A stretch of 64,000 bases of DNA. Origin: Streptomyces achromogenes (GTDB lineage: Bacteria > Actinomycetota > Actinomycetes > Streptomycetales > Streptomycetaceae). The notes below the pieces were generated by a model. That model was given only the letters and a program-made list of their open reading frames with translations, made no database searches and was not told the DNA's origin. This document shows positions 1-7,595 of this stretch, in pieces (positions within the stretch are counted from its first letter, which is position 1; each line of letters starts with the position of its first letter). The DNA lies in NCBI RefSeq assembly GCF_030816715.1, contig NZ_JAUSYH010000001.1:5084001-5148000 (forward strand), written 5' to 3'. Both the position numbers and the translations under genes were made by a program.

Positions 1-359
1 AGAACTGGAAGCACCTCGTCAACCCGTTCAAGCCGTCCTGGGGCGAGCCCTACGTCGACCAGGTCGTGCGGATGATGGGCGCGCTGGACGCGGCGAAGGA
101 CGCGGCCCGCGGGCACGAGGCCGTGCTGGTCAGCCATCAGCTGCCGATCTGGATCGTGCGGTCCTACGTCGAGCGGCGGCGGCTGTGGCACGACCCGCGC
201 AAGCGGCAGTGCACGCTGGCCTCGCTGACGACGTTCACGTACCAGGGCGACCGGATCATGTCGGTCGGGTACACCGAACCGGCCCTCGACCTGGTGCCGG
301 CGCACCTGCGCGCCGGAGCCAAGCCGGTGCAGGGCAAGGGCAAGGCCTTCGGCGCATAA
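1..359 (+). CDS. Histidine phosphatase family protein (3' part)
   Basis: The gene is open at the left edge. The frame begins at base 3 and gives about 118 residues to TAA at 357-359. The visible part has the second catalytic-histidine block of the phosphoglycerate-mutase-like fold (VLVSHQLPIW), then a basic loop (RRRLW, RKRQC) and the final strands. The RHG phosphohistidine motif must lie upstream outside the window, so the substrate cannot be told. It stands just before the redox/cytochrome c block, on the same strand but separated by about 190 bases. The family call is fairly secure; the function is unknown. Confidence 0.75.
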   Translation, partial: NWKHLVNPFKPSWGEPYVDQVVRMMGALDAAKDAARGHEAVLVSHQLPIWIVRSYVERRRLWHDPRKRQCTLASLTTFTYQGDRIMSVGYTEPALDLVPAHLRAGAKPVQGKGKAFGA

Positions 360-552
360 CGGGTGGTGGCGGGGGATGGGGGCCGCCCTGCCGAGGCGGG
401 GTGACAGGTGGTGACGGCCGCCCGGCCGGGCGCTCCGGTCCGCCGGGCCCGGCCGCGTGGCTGAAATCCCCCTTCTGTTACCGAATCCGGAACTATCGAC
501 GGAACCCTGTCGTTCATCATGTCCTCTGAATGGGTGACCACCTGAGGATCTG

Positions 553-1893
553 ATGAACGAGGACGCCATGCGCACGATCACCCGAAGGGGAGCACTCGGA
601 CTCGGGGCCGGAGCCGCGGCCGTGGCCGGACTGGCCGGCTGCGGCAGCCTCACGAGTTCGGACGACCCCTCCCCCGCCGGTGATGCGAAGAAGGGCGCCA
701 AGGGCGGCGGCTCCGGCAGCCCCCGTCCGAAGGCCGACGCCCGCCCCCTCGGTGACGGCTCCACGTCCTTCACCGGCAAGCAGCCCCACCAGCCGGCCAA
801 GCCGGTGCCGCTCCAGCCCGGCGAGGAGCCGCCGCAGTTCGTGGTCTTCTCCTGGGACGGCGCGGGCGAGGTCGGCAACGGACTCTTCGACCGCTTCCTC
901 GACCTCGCCAAGGCGCACGGCGCGAGCATGACGTTCTTCCTCTCCGGGCTGTATCTGCTGCCCGAGTCGAAGAAGCGGCTCTACGACCCGCCGAACAACC
1001 CCCGCGGCGCCTCCGACATCGGCTATCTCACCGACGAGCACGTCAAGATGACGCTCGCGGGAGTGCGCCGCGCCTGGCTCGAGGGGCACGAGATAGGCAC
1101 CCACTTCAACGGCCACTTCTGCGGCGAGGGCCACGGCTCGGTCGGCAAGTGGACGCCGGCGCAGTGGCGCAGCGAGATAGACCAGGCGAAGAAGTTCGTG
1201 AAGGAGTGGCGGACCAACACCGGCTGGACCGACCTGCCCGCGCTGCCCTTCGACTACGACAAGGAACTCGTCGGCGGCCGCACGCCCTGTCTGCTCGGCC
1301 AGGACAACCTGCTGCCCACCGCCCGCGCCCTCGGCTGGCGCTACGACGCCTCCTCGCCGGGCGGCCGTCAGGTGTGGCCGAAGAAGAGGGGCGGGCTCTG
1401 GGACCTGCCGTTGCAGCAGATACCTTTCCCGGGCCGCAGCTTCGAGGTCCTCTCGATGGACTACAACATGCTCGCCAACCAGTCGGTCAACTCGACCAAG
1501 GCGCCCGCCCACAACTACCCGGGCTGGCGGCAGCAGTCCGCCCAGGCCTACATACAGGGATTCAAGCGGGCATTCGAGACGAACCGAGCGCCCTTCTTCG
1601 TCGGCAACCACTTCGAGCAGTGGAACGGCGGCATCTACATGGACGCCGTCGAGGAGGCCTTCAAGCACATCGCGCGCGAGAAGGAGAAGGGCGCGGACGT
1701 GCGCATCGTCTCCTTCCGGCAGTTCGTGGACTGGATCGACGTCCAGAAGCCCGAGGTGCTCGAGAAGCTGCGCACCCTCGAGGTCGGGCAGCAGCCGGCC
1801 GGCGGCTGGAAGACGTTCCTGGCCGCGACCCCGAAGACGCCGAAGTCGCCGACGGCTCCGAAGTCGCCGACGGGCTCCGCGTCTGCCGCCTGA
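553..1893 (+). CDS. Tat-type lipoprotein, polysaccharide deacetylase-like
   Basis: This 446-residue exported protein starts with a twin-arginine signal (TRRGALGLG) and a lipobox LAGC with Cys30, so it is probably a Tat-exported, membrane-anchored lipoprotein. A Gly/Ser/Lys/Pro-rich linker (about 31-90) leads to a NodB-like fold. FSWDGAGE (Asp102) occupies the first metal-binding motif and THFNGH (His184, His188) matches the H-x3-H second motif of carbohydrate esterase family 4. The motif-1 double Asp is reduced to one, so activity is uncertain. An in-frame ATG at 568 has an equally good GAGG ribosome site and would leave a shorter n-region. The tail is Lys/Thr/Pro/Ser rich. The substrate is presumably cell-wall glycan, by inference only. 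Confidence 0.75.
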   Translation: MNEDAMRTITRRGALGLGAGAAAVAGLAGCGSLTSSDDPSPAGDAKKGAKGGGSGSPRPKADARPLGDGSTSFTGKQPHQPAKPVPLQPGEEPPQFVVFSWDGAGEVGNGLFDRFLDLAKAHGASMTFFLSGLYLLPESKKRLYDPPNNPRGASDIGYLTDEHVKMTLAGVRRAWLEGHEIGTHFNGHFCGEGHGSVGKWTPAQWRSEIDQAKKFVKEWRTNTGWTDLPALPFDYDKELVGGRTPCLLGQDNLLPTARALGWRYDASSPGGRQVWPKKRGGLWDLPLQQIPFPGRSFEVLSMDYNMLANQSVNSTKAPAHNYPGWRQQSAQAYIQGFKRAFETNRAPFFVGNHFEQWNGGIYMDAVEEAFKHIAREKEKGADVRIVSFRQFVDWIDVQKPEVLEKLRTLEVGQQPAGGWKTFLAATPKTPKSPTAPKSPTGSASAA

Positions 1894-1904
1894 AATGCGG
1901 TTTT

Positions 1905-1920
1905 CCCCCCGCAAGGGGGG
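1905..1920 (+). terminator. C6-GCAA-G6 hairpin
   Basis: Six C, the GNRA-type tetraloop GCAA, then six G form a compact perfect hairpin 11 bases after the deacetylase stop. It may end that transcript before the cytochrome c maturation genes. No U-tract follows, as is usual in Streptomyces. Confidence 0.5.
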
Positions 1921-1959
1921 TGCGCAAGATCCTCAGAACGGGCATGCGAAACTTTTCAC

Positions 1960-2562
1960 ATGAGTGCCGCATGGATCCGTCCGCGCCGCCCCGCAGTCCT
2001 CGGCGCGGGCGCCGTCGCCGCCGCGTTGCTGCTGTCCGCCTGCGGCTCCGGCGGCACGTCGGGCGGGGGCGGCGGCACCAACTTCGTCCTCGGCAAGGAC
2101 GGCATCTCCACCGCCGAGAAGGGGCAGCGGGCGCAGGTCCCCGACCTGTCGGGTGAGACCGTCGCGGGCAAGCAGCTGGACGTCGCCTCCTTCAAGGGCA
2201 AGGTCGTCGTCCTGAACGTGTGGGGCTCCTGGTGTGCCCCGTGCCGCGCCGAGGCGCCCAACTTCGAGAAGGTCTCCAAGGACCTGCGGGGCAAGGGCGT
2301 GCAGTTCGTCGGCATCAACGTCGCCGACCCCCAGGCGCGCAGCGCCCTCGCCTTCGAGGAGCAGTACGGCGTCACCTACCCCAGCCTGTACGACCCCAGC
2401 AGCAAGCTGATCCTCCGCTTCCGCAAGGGCACGCTCAACCCGCAGGCCATCCCCTCCACGCTGGTCATCGACCGGGAGGGGAAGATCGCCGCCCGCTCGC
2501 TGGCCGCGCTCAGCGAGGAGAAGCTGCGCAAGATGATCGCCCCGATCCTCGCGGAGAAGTGA
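1960..2562 (+). CDS. TlpA/ResA-like thioredoxin lipoprotein
   Basis: This 200-residue membrane-anchored thiol-disulfide oxidoreductase has a basic n-region, a hydrophobic stretch (about 11-27) and lipobox LSAC with Cys28, followed by a Gly-rich linker. A thioredoxin fold follows, with active-site WCAPC (Cys92, Cys95) and a cis-Pro segment (AIPSTLVID). In System II cytochrome c maturation such proteins keep the apocytochrome CXXCH thiols reduced outside the membrane, fed by CcdA. That fits the next three genes. It ends one base before the ccdA GTG, so the two are probably co-translated. No clear Shine-Dalgarno sequence precedes the ATG at 1960. Confidence 0.88.
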   Translation: MSAAWIRPRRPAVLGAGAVAAALLLSACGSGGTSGGGGGTNFVLGKDGISTAEKGQRAQVPDLSGETVAGKQLDVASFKGKVVVLNVWGSWCAPCRAEAPNFEKVSKDLRGKGVQFVGINVADPQARSALAFEEQYGVTYPSLYDPSSKLILRFRKGTLNPQAIPSTLVIDREGKIAARSLAALSEEKLRKMIAPILAEK

Positions 2563-2563
2563 C

Positions 2564-3337
2564 GTGAGCGCGCTCACCACGTTCGCCGCCGCCACCGACC
2601 CGAACCAGACGGTGATGAGCGGCGCCCTGCTGCTCGCCCTGCCGCTGGCCCTGCTCGGCGGTCTCGTCTCCTTCTTCTCGCCCTGCGTCCTGCCGCTCGT
2701 GCCGGGTTATCTCTCCTACGTCACCGGCGTGACCGGCACCGACCTCGCCGAGGCCCGGCGGGGACGGATGGTCGCCGGCGCCTCCCTGTTCGTCCTCGGC
2801 TTCACCGCCGTGTTCGTCTCCGGCGGGGCCCTGTTCGGGTACTTCGGCCAGACGCTCCAGGAGAACCAGGGCGTCCTGTCCAAGGTGCTGGGCGTGCTCA
2901 TGATCCTCATGGGTGTCTTCTTCATGGGCCTGATGCCCTGGATGACGCAGCGGGAGTTCCGTTTCCACCGCAGGCCCGTCGCCGGGCTCGTCGGCGCACC
3001 CTTCCTCGGCGCCCTGTTCGGCATCGGGTGGACCCCCTGCATCGGTCCGACCCTCGCCTCCGTCATCGCCCTCTCCTCCCAGCAGGGGAGCGCGGGCCGC
3101 GGTGCCATACTGACCGTCGCCTACTGCCTCGGCCTCGGCGTGCCGTTCGTGCTCGCCGCGGTCGCCTTCCGCAAGGCGCTCGGCGCCTTCGGCTGGGTCA
3201 AGCGCCACTACGTCTGGGTGATGCGGATCGGCGGCACGATGATGATCGTGACCGGTCTGCTGCTGCTGACCGGCGCCTGGGACCGCATCGTGCAGGACAT
3301 GCAGTCCTGGTCCGCCGGCTTCACTGTGGGGATCTGA
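2564..3337 (+). CDS. ccdA: Cytochrome c biogenesis protein CcdA
   Basis: This 257-residue integral membrane protein relays reducing power from cytoplasmic thioredoxin to extracytoplasmic thiols. It has about six hydrophobic segments and the two conserved membrane cysteines of the family, Cys41 in FSPCVLPLVPGYLSY and Cys159 in GWTPCIGPT. The GTG start lies one base after the thioredoxin-like gene and the next gene begins 3 bases after its stop, so the four genes 1960-6228 form one operon. The natural acceptor is the TlpA/ResA-like protein encoded just upstream. Confidence 0.93.
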   Translation: MSALTTFAAATDPNQTVMSGALLLALPLALLGGLVSFFSPCVLPLVPGYLSYVTGVTGTDLAEARRGRMVAGASLFVLGFTAVFVSGGALFGYFGQTLQENQGVLSKVLGVLMILMGVFFMGLMPWMTQREFRFHRRPVAGLVGAPFLGALFGIGWTPCIGPTLASVIALSSQQGSAGRGAILTVAYCLGLGVPFVLAAVAFRKALGAFGWVKRHYVWVMRIGGTMMIVTGLLLLTGAWDRIVQDMQSWSAGFTVGI

Positions 3338-3340
3338 TCC

Positions 3341-5098
3341 ATGAGCAAGAGCACGGCCAACGCCGGCCCCGGTGAGACGCCGGCCGCCGAGGAGCAGGGC
3401 CTCGGCGCCGCCGGCTCCCAGCTGTCGACCGCGCCCGCGGACTCGCTCGCCGACATGCCCGGCCTGGGCGTCGTCGGCTGGGCCCGCTGGTTCTGGCGTC
3501 AGCTCACCTCCATGCGGATCGCCCTGCTGCTTCTGCTGCTGCTCGCGCTCGGGGCGATCCCCGGCTCGCTGATCCCGCAGTCCGGCAACGACGAGACGAA
3601 GGTCGCCGACTTCCGCCGGGCCCACGAGAGCCTCGCGGTCGTCTACGACCGGCTCGGTCTCTTCCACGTCTACAGCTCGGCGTGGTTCTCCGCGATCTAC
3701 CTGCTGCTGTTCATCTCCCTCGTCGGCTGCATCGTGCCCCGCACCTGGCAGTTCGTGGGTCAGCTGCGCGGCCGCCCGCCGGGTGCGCCGAGGACGCTGA
3801 CCCGGCTGCCGGCCTACACGACCTGGCGTACGCGGGCCGAGCCGGAGCAGGTGCGCGAGGCCGCGGTGGCACTGCTGAAGAAGCGCCGCTTCCGCGTCCA
3901 CGCGAGCGGGGACGCCGTCGCCGCGGAGAAGGGCTATCTGCGCGAGGTCGGCAACCTCGCCTTCCACATCGCCCTCATCGTGATGCTGGTCGCCTTCGCC
4001 TGGGGCCAGCTCTTCAAGTCCGAGGGCAACAAGCTCCTCGTCGAGGGCAGCAGCGGCTTCTCCAACACCCTCATCTCCTACGACGACTTCAAGTCCGGCA
4101 ACCTCTTCGACACCGACGACCTGAACCCGTTCAGCTTCTCCCTGGACAAGTTCACCGGCACCTACGAGACCTCGGGCCCCAACACCGGCACCCCGCGCAC
4201 CTACCAGGCCGCCCTCACCTACAGCGTGGGCGCGTACGGCAAGGACGCGAAGACCCTCGTCAAGGTCAACCACCCGCTGGAGATCGACGACTCGAAGGTC
4301 TACCTCACCGCCCACGGCTACGCCCCGGTGATCACCGTCCGCGACGGAAAGGGCAAGGTCGTCTTCCACGACGCCGTCCCGCTGCTGCCGCTCGACTCCA
4401 ACGTCACCTCATCGGGCGTGATCAAGGTCCTCGACGGCTACCGGAACGCCCGGGGCGTCAGCGAGCAGCTGGGCATCTCGGCGTTCTTCCTGCCGACGTA
4501 CACGCCGGGCAGCGAGACCGCCTCCACGTTCCCGTCGCTGCGCAACCCGGTGCTGAACCTGACGCCCTACCACGGCGACCTCGGCGTCAACTCGGGCATC
4601 CCGCGGAGCGTGTACCAGCTCGACAAGGCCCATATGAAGGAGTTCAGGGACTCCAAGAACGCGCAGCTGCGCGAGAACCTGAAGCCCGGCGAGACGATGA
4701 CCCTCCCCGACGGGGCGGGCACGGTCACCTACGACAGCACCCGGCAGTGGGCCAACTTCCAGATCACCCAGCAGCCGGGCAGCGGCTGGGCGCTGGGCGG
4801 CGCGATCACCGCGATCTTCGGGCTCGCCGCCTCCCTGTTCGTCCAGCGCCGCCGGGTGTGGGTGCGTGCCGTGCGGGGCGCGGACGGCGTGACGGTCGTC
4901 GAGATGGCCGGCCTCGGCCGCAGCGAGTCCGCCAAGGTGCCCGAGGAACTCGGCGCTCTCGCCACGACCCTGTACGACCAGACCCCCGGGGCGCCCGACC
5001 CCGCGGACGACTCGGGCGACTCACCCGGATCCACCGACCCCCACGCCGTATCCACCGACCCCCACGTCGTACCCGCCGAAAAAGGGGCTGAGCAGTGA
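3341..5098 (+). CDS. resB: Cytochrome c biogenesis protein ResB
   Basis: This 585-residue membrane protein is one half of the System II heme-ligation complex. It has a charged N-tail, early membrane segments (WRQLTSMRIALLLLLLL at about 50-70 and another near 110-130), a third near 205-225, a large extracytoplasmic domain, and a last membrane helix near 475-495 (GWALGGAITAIFGLAASLF). This is the normal ResB topology. The C-tail after about residue 550 is Asp/Pro/Ser rich and repeats the STDPH motif. Its TGA overlaps the GTG of ccsB. The length is typical of actinobacterial ResB. Confidence 0.93.
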   Translation: MSKSTANAGPGETPAAEEQGLGAAGSQLSTAPADSLADMPGLGVVGWARWFWRQLTSMRIALLLLLLLALGAIPGSLIPQSGNDETKVADFRRAHESLAVVYDRLGLFHVYSSAWFSAIYLLLFISLVGCIVPRTWQFVGQLRGRPPGAPRTLTRLPAYTTWRTRAEPEQVREAAVALLKKRRFRVHASGDAVAAEKGYLREVGNLAFHIALIVMLVAFAWGQLFKSEGNKLLVEGSSGFSNTLISYDDFKSGNLFDTDDLNPFSFSLDKFTGTYETSGPNTGTPRTYQAALTYSVGAYGKDAKTLVKVNHPLEIDDSKVYLTAHGYAPVITVRDGKGKVVFHDAVPLLPLDSNVTSSGVIKVLDGYRNARGVSEQLGISAFFLPTYTPGSETASTFPSLRNPVLNLTPYHGDLGVNSGIPRSVYQLDKAHMKEFRDSKNAQLRENLKPGETMTLPDGAGTVTYDSTRQWANFQITQQPGSGWALGGAITAIFGLAASLFVQRRRVWVRAVRGADGVTVVEMAGLGRSESAKVPEELGALATTLYDQTPGAPDPADDSGDSPGSTDPHAVSTDPHVVPAEKGAEQ

Positions 5099-6228
5099 CT
5101 CTCGCCGCCGCGACCGAGTTGGCCGCCGCCACCAACGAACATCTCGCGAGCATCAGCAACACGCTGATCTACTCGTCGATGGCCGTCTACACCCTGGCCT
5201 TCTTCGCGTACATCGCCGAATGGCTCCTCGGCAGCCGCAGCAAGGTCGGCCGGACCGCCGCCGCGCTCACCGCCCAGCAGGGCGCGAAGGCGAAGGGGCC
5301 GGCCGTCACCGTGACGAAGGGCGGCTCCACCGCCGTCCTGGAGCGGCCGCAGGTCGTGGTGCGCTCCGCGGCCGGCGCGCGTGACGTGCCCGACGGGCCG
5401 GGCGCGCACGGCGGCGACGAGCAGGGCGACATGTACGGCCGCATCGCCATCTCCCTCACGGTGCTCGCCTTCCTCGTGGAGGTGGGCGGCGTGGTCGCCC
5501 GTGCGGCCTCGGTGCAGCGGGCGCCGTGGGGCAACATGTACGAGTTCAACATCACCTTCTCCACGGTGGCCGTCGGCGTGTACCTCGGCCTGCTCGCGCT
5601 GAAGAAGAACGTGCGCTGGCTCGGCCTGTTCCTGATCACCACGGTCCTGCTGGACCTGGGCCTCGCGGTGACGGTCCTCTACACGGCGAGCGACCAGCTG
5701 GTCCCCGCCCTGCACTCGTACTGGCTGTACATCCACGTCTCCACCGCGATCTTCTGCGGCGCGGTGTTCTACGTCGGCGCGGTCGCCACGATCCTGTACC
5801 TGTTCAAGGACTCCTACGAGAACAAGCTCGCTACCGGCGGCAAGCCCGGCAGGTTCGCGAACTCGGTCCTGGACCGGCTCCCCGCCTCCGCCTCCCTCGA
5901 CAAGTTCGCCTACCGCGTGAACGCCGCCGTCTTCCCCCTGTGGACGTTCACGATCATCGCGGGCGCGATCTGGGCGGGCGACGCGTGGGGCCGCTACTGG
6001 GGCTGGGACCCCAAGGAGACCTGGTCGTTCATCACCTGGGTCGCGTACGCCTGCTACCTGCACGCCCGCGCCACCGCCGGCTGGAAGGGCCGCAAGGCCG
6101 CCTACCTGGCGCTGCTCGCCTTCGGCTGCTGGCTGTTCAACTACTACGGCGTCAACATCTTCATCTCCGGCAAGCACTCCTACGCCGAGGTGAAGACCCT
6201 GGGCGCGCTGACCGGCATCACCTTCTGA
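5095..6228 (+). CDS. ccsB: Cytochrome c biogenesis protein CcsB (ResC type)
   Basis: This 377-residue polytopic protein carries and presents heme for ligation to apocytochrome c together with ResB. The heme-handling WWD-type motif WGRYWGWDPKETWSF lies around residues 298-312, flanked by membrane helices. An extended cytoplasmic loop (about 45-105) separates helix 1 from the rest, as in actinobacterial members. The GTG start overlaps the resB stop as GTGA. A strong inverted repeat 9 bases after the stop closes the operon. Confidence 0.93.
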   Translation: MTLAAATELAAATNEHLASISNTLIYSSMAVYTLAFFAYIAEWLLGSRSKVGRTAAALTAQQGAKAKGPAVTVTKGGSTAVLERPQVVVRSAAGARDVPDGPGAHGGDEQGDMYGRIAISLTVLAFLVEVGGVVARAASVQRAPWGNMYEFNITFSTVAVGVYLGLLALKKNVRWLGLFLITTVLLDLGLAVTVLYTASDQLVPALHSYWLYIHVSTAIFCGAVFYVGAVATILYLFKDSYENKLATGGKPGRFANSVLDRLPASASLDKFAYRVNAAVFPLWTFTIIAGAIWAGDAWGRYWGWDPKETWSFITWVAYACYLHARATAGWKGRKAAYLALLAFGCWLFNYYGVNIFISGKHSYAEVKTLGALTGITF

Positions 6229-6237
6229 GCCGACCTG

Positions 6238-6283
6238 CCGAAGGCCGGTTCCTGTGACCTGGGTCACGGGAACCGGCCTTCGG
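6238..6283 (+). terminator. Long palindromic terminator after ccsB
   Basis: Arms at 6238-6252 and 6269-6283 (CCGAAGGCCGGTTCC and its exact complement) enclose a second inverted repeat GTGACC/GGTCAC. Together they form an almost uninterrupted 46-base stem-loop. It sits between the stop of ccsB and the broken sigma factor. Confidence 0.8.
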
Positions 6284-6309
6284 CGTACGGACAGGTAGAT
6301 GGGCGTGGC

Positions 6310-6498
6310 GTGGATACGAACCCGAGTACCCCGAGCGCTCGGCGAGCGCTGAGAAAACGCATCCGCGCGGGGGACCACGACGCCTTCGGCGATCTCTTCG
6401 ACGCCTACGCCCGCTCCGTCTACAACCACGCCTACCGGCTCACGGGGGAGTGGACGGTCGCCGAGGAGGTCGTCTCGCTGACCTTCCTGGACGCTTGA
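6310..6498 (+). pseudogene. ECF-type sigma factor, cut off after region 2
   Basis: Sixty-two residues remain, beginning at GTG 6310. They match the start of an RNA polymerase sigma-70 family (ECF) protein: RIRAGDHDAFGDLFDAYARSV, then YRLTGEWTVAEEVVSLTFLDA, which is region 2 including its -10-recognition helix. Intact ECF factors continue with a Trp-rich helix, a linker and region 4, for 160-200 residues in all. Here the homology stops at the TGA, and none of the rest is found in any downstream frame. The following 330 bases hold transposase remains, so an insertion followed by decay probably truncated it. A free region-2 fragment could still bind core polymerase, but there is no evidence for that. 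Confidence 0.75.
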
Positions 6499-7133
6499 AG
6501 GCAAGGTCGCGAGGATTTTGGCTCCGTAGCCCGCCGACAGCGGCCACCGCGTCGAGGGGCCGGCGGGCTTGTCCACGAGCAGCGTTGTTCCAGGCTTCGC
6601 TGCGGGGGTCGTGTCCCGAGAATCCTGTTCACGAAGGGCTGGCACGCAACTACTCACCGGGGTGGCTGCCTCTGACGTGCGTGATGAGGTCTGGCTCGCC
6701 CAGCTCCTGGCGATGGATCCGTCCCCGACCTCGGACAACACCTTCTGCGGCGAGCCGCTTCCGCAGCTGCCGGGGTGCCGCTGTGTCTTCGAAGCCCTCG
6801 CTGAGGCCGCGGCGTCGGAACCGTCGTGGACTTGTCGTACCGGTGGCCACCGCGCGTAACTGTCTCCGCATGTCGATGCACCTCTCGACTGCGTTGCGAC
6901 GGCGGTACTGGGCCTTGCCGAAGGTCGAAGGCCGGGGCCGGGGCCGGCGCTTTGCGCTCGTGCAGCCGCACCGTACGAGCGTCCTGGCCGGACAACCACG
7001 AGAGCCACCCGGCCCGCCAAGAGCCGTCAGAAACGGCCCGGTCCGGTCACGGCACCAGGAGGATCGGGCGTCGGGCGTCCCGGACGAGTGGTCCGGCGTT
7101 GCCCCCGGCCGCCCGTCGCAGCAGCATGAGCCC
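6499..7133. other. Gene-free decayed stretch between broken sigma factor and cytosine deaminase
   Basis: There are 635 bases without an intact gene. Its composition is somewhat less GC-biased than its neighbours. The only recognisable content is the transposase scar at about 6822-6990 on the minus strand. The plus-strand frame at 6569-6859 reads as an open frame but resembles no family I know. Target-site duplications or terminal repeats could not be located by eye. Confidence 0.6.
6822..6990 (-). pseudogene. IS5-like DDE transposase remnant (C-terminal part)
   Basis: On the minus strand, two frames read in succession give FGKAQYRRRNAVERCI, then QLRAVAT and, after a frameshift near 6842, RYDKSTT. 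This is the end of the catalytic domain of IS5/IS4-type actinobacterial transposases, whose usual form is Y-K-R-R-N-x-V-E-R-C-F..., then R-G-I-A-T-R-Y-D-K. The Glu of VERC would be the last DDE residue. The first two catalytic Asp blocks and the element ends are gone. The family is inferred from this motif alone. Confidence 0.65.
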
Positions 7134-7595
7134 ATGGATCACCTTCTGGATCGGCCGACCGCCCGGACCTGGCTGGCCACCGCCGTCGCCGAGGCGCGGG
7201 CCGGACTCGCCGAGGGCGGCATCCCCGTCGGCGCGGCACTGTACGGCCCGGACGGCACGCTTCTCGGCCGCGGCCACAACCGCCGCGTCCAGGACGACGA
7301 CCCCTCCCTGCACGCCGAGACGGCAGCCTTCCGCGCGGCGGGCCGGCAGCGGTCGTACCGCGGCACGACGATGGTGACGACCCTCTCCCCGTGCTGGTAC
7401 TGCTCCGGTCTGGTCCGCCAGTTCGGCATCTCCCGGGTGGTCGTCGGAGAGGCGACGACCTTCCGGGGCGGCCACGACTGGCTGGCGGAGCACGGCGTGC
7501 AGATCGTGCTGCTGGACGACGCCGAGTGCGTCGCGATGATGCGCGACTTCGTCGAGAGGAACCCGGCCCTGTGGAACGAGGACATCGGTGAATGA
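7134..7595 (+). CDS. Cytosine deaminase, fungal Fcy1 type
   Basis: This 153-residue zinc deaminase has the catalytic HAE (His60, Glu62) and PCWYC (Cys87, Cys90), the cytidine-deaminase-superfamily zinc site and proton shuttle. Beyond the motifs it follows yeast cytosine deaminase closely: GGIPVGAALY near the start, GRGHN, a TTLSPC strand, VVVGE, and a C-terminus WNEDIGE that mirrors the WFEDIGE end of Fcy1, which closes over the base. The expected reaction is cytosine to uracil plus ammonia in pyrimidine salvage. The start is the ATG at 7134, since the upstream reading lies in decayed DNA. The next gene overlaps by 8 bases, so the two are translationally coupled. Confidence 0.85.
   Translation: MDHLLDRPTARTWLATAVAEARAGLAEGGIPVGAALYGPDGTLLGRGHNRRVQDDDPSLHAETAAFRAAGRQRSYRGTTMVTTLSPCWYCSGLVRQFGISRVVVGEATTFRGGHDWLAEHGVQIVLLDDAECVAMMRDFVERNPALWNEDIGE

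Noticed and set aside
517..1914. A 465-codon minus-strand frame opposite the deacetylase-like gene.
   Set aside because: Its Arg/Leu/Val-rich translation is typical of antisense frames in high-GC DNA; the plus strand has a signal peptide, lipobox and metal motifs.
6569..6859. A 96-codon plus-strand frame in the decayed stretch after the sigma factor.
   Set aside because: No recognisable family, no ribosome site, and it overlaps the antisense transposase remains.
4729..7020. A 763-codon minus-strand frame crossing ccsB, the terminator and the broken sigma factor.
   Set aside because: It runs antisense through resB/ccsB, and its translation resembles no family except the short transposase-like scar, which lies in other frames.
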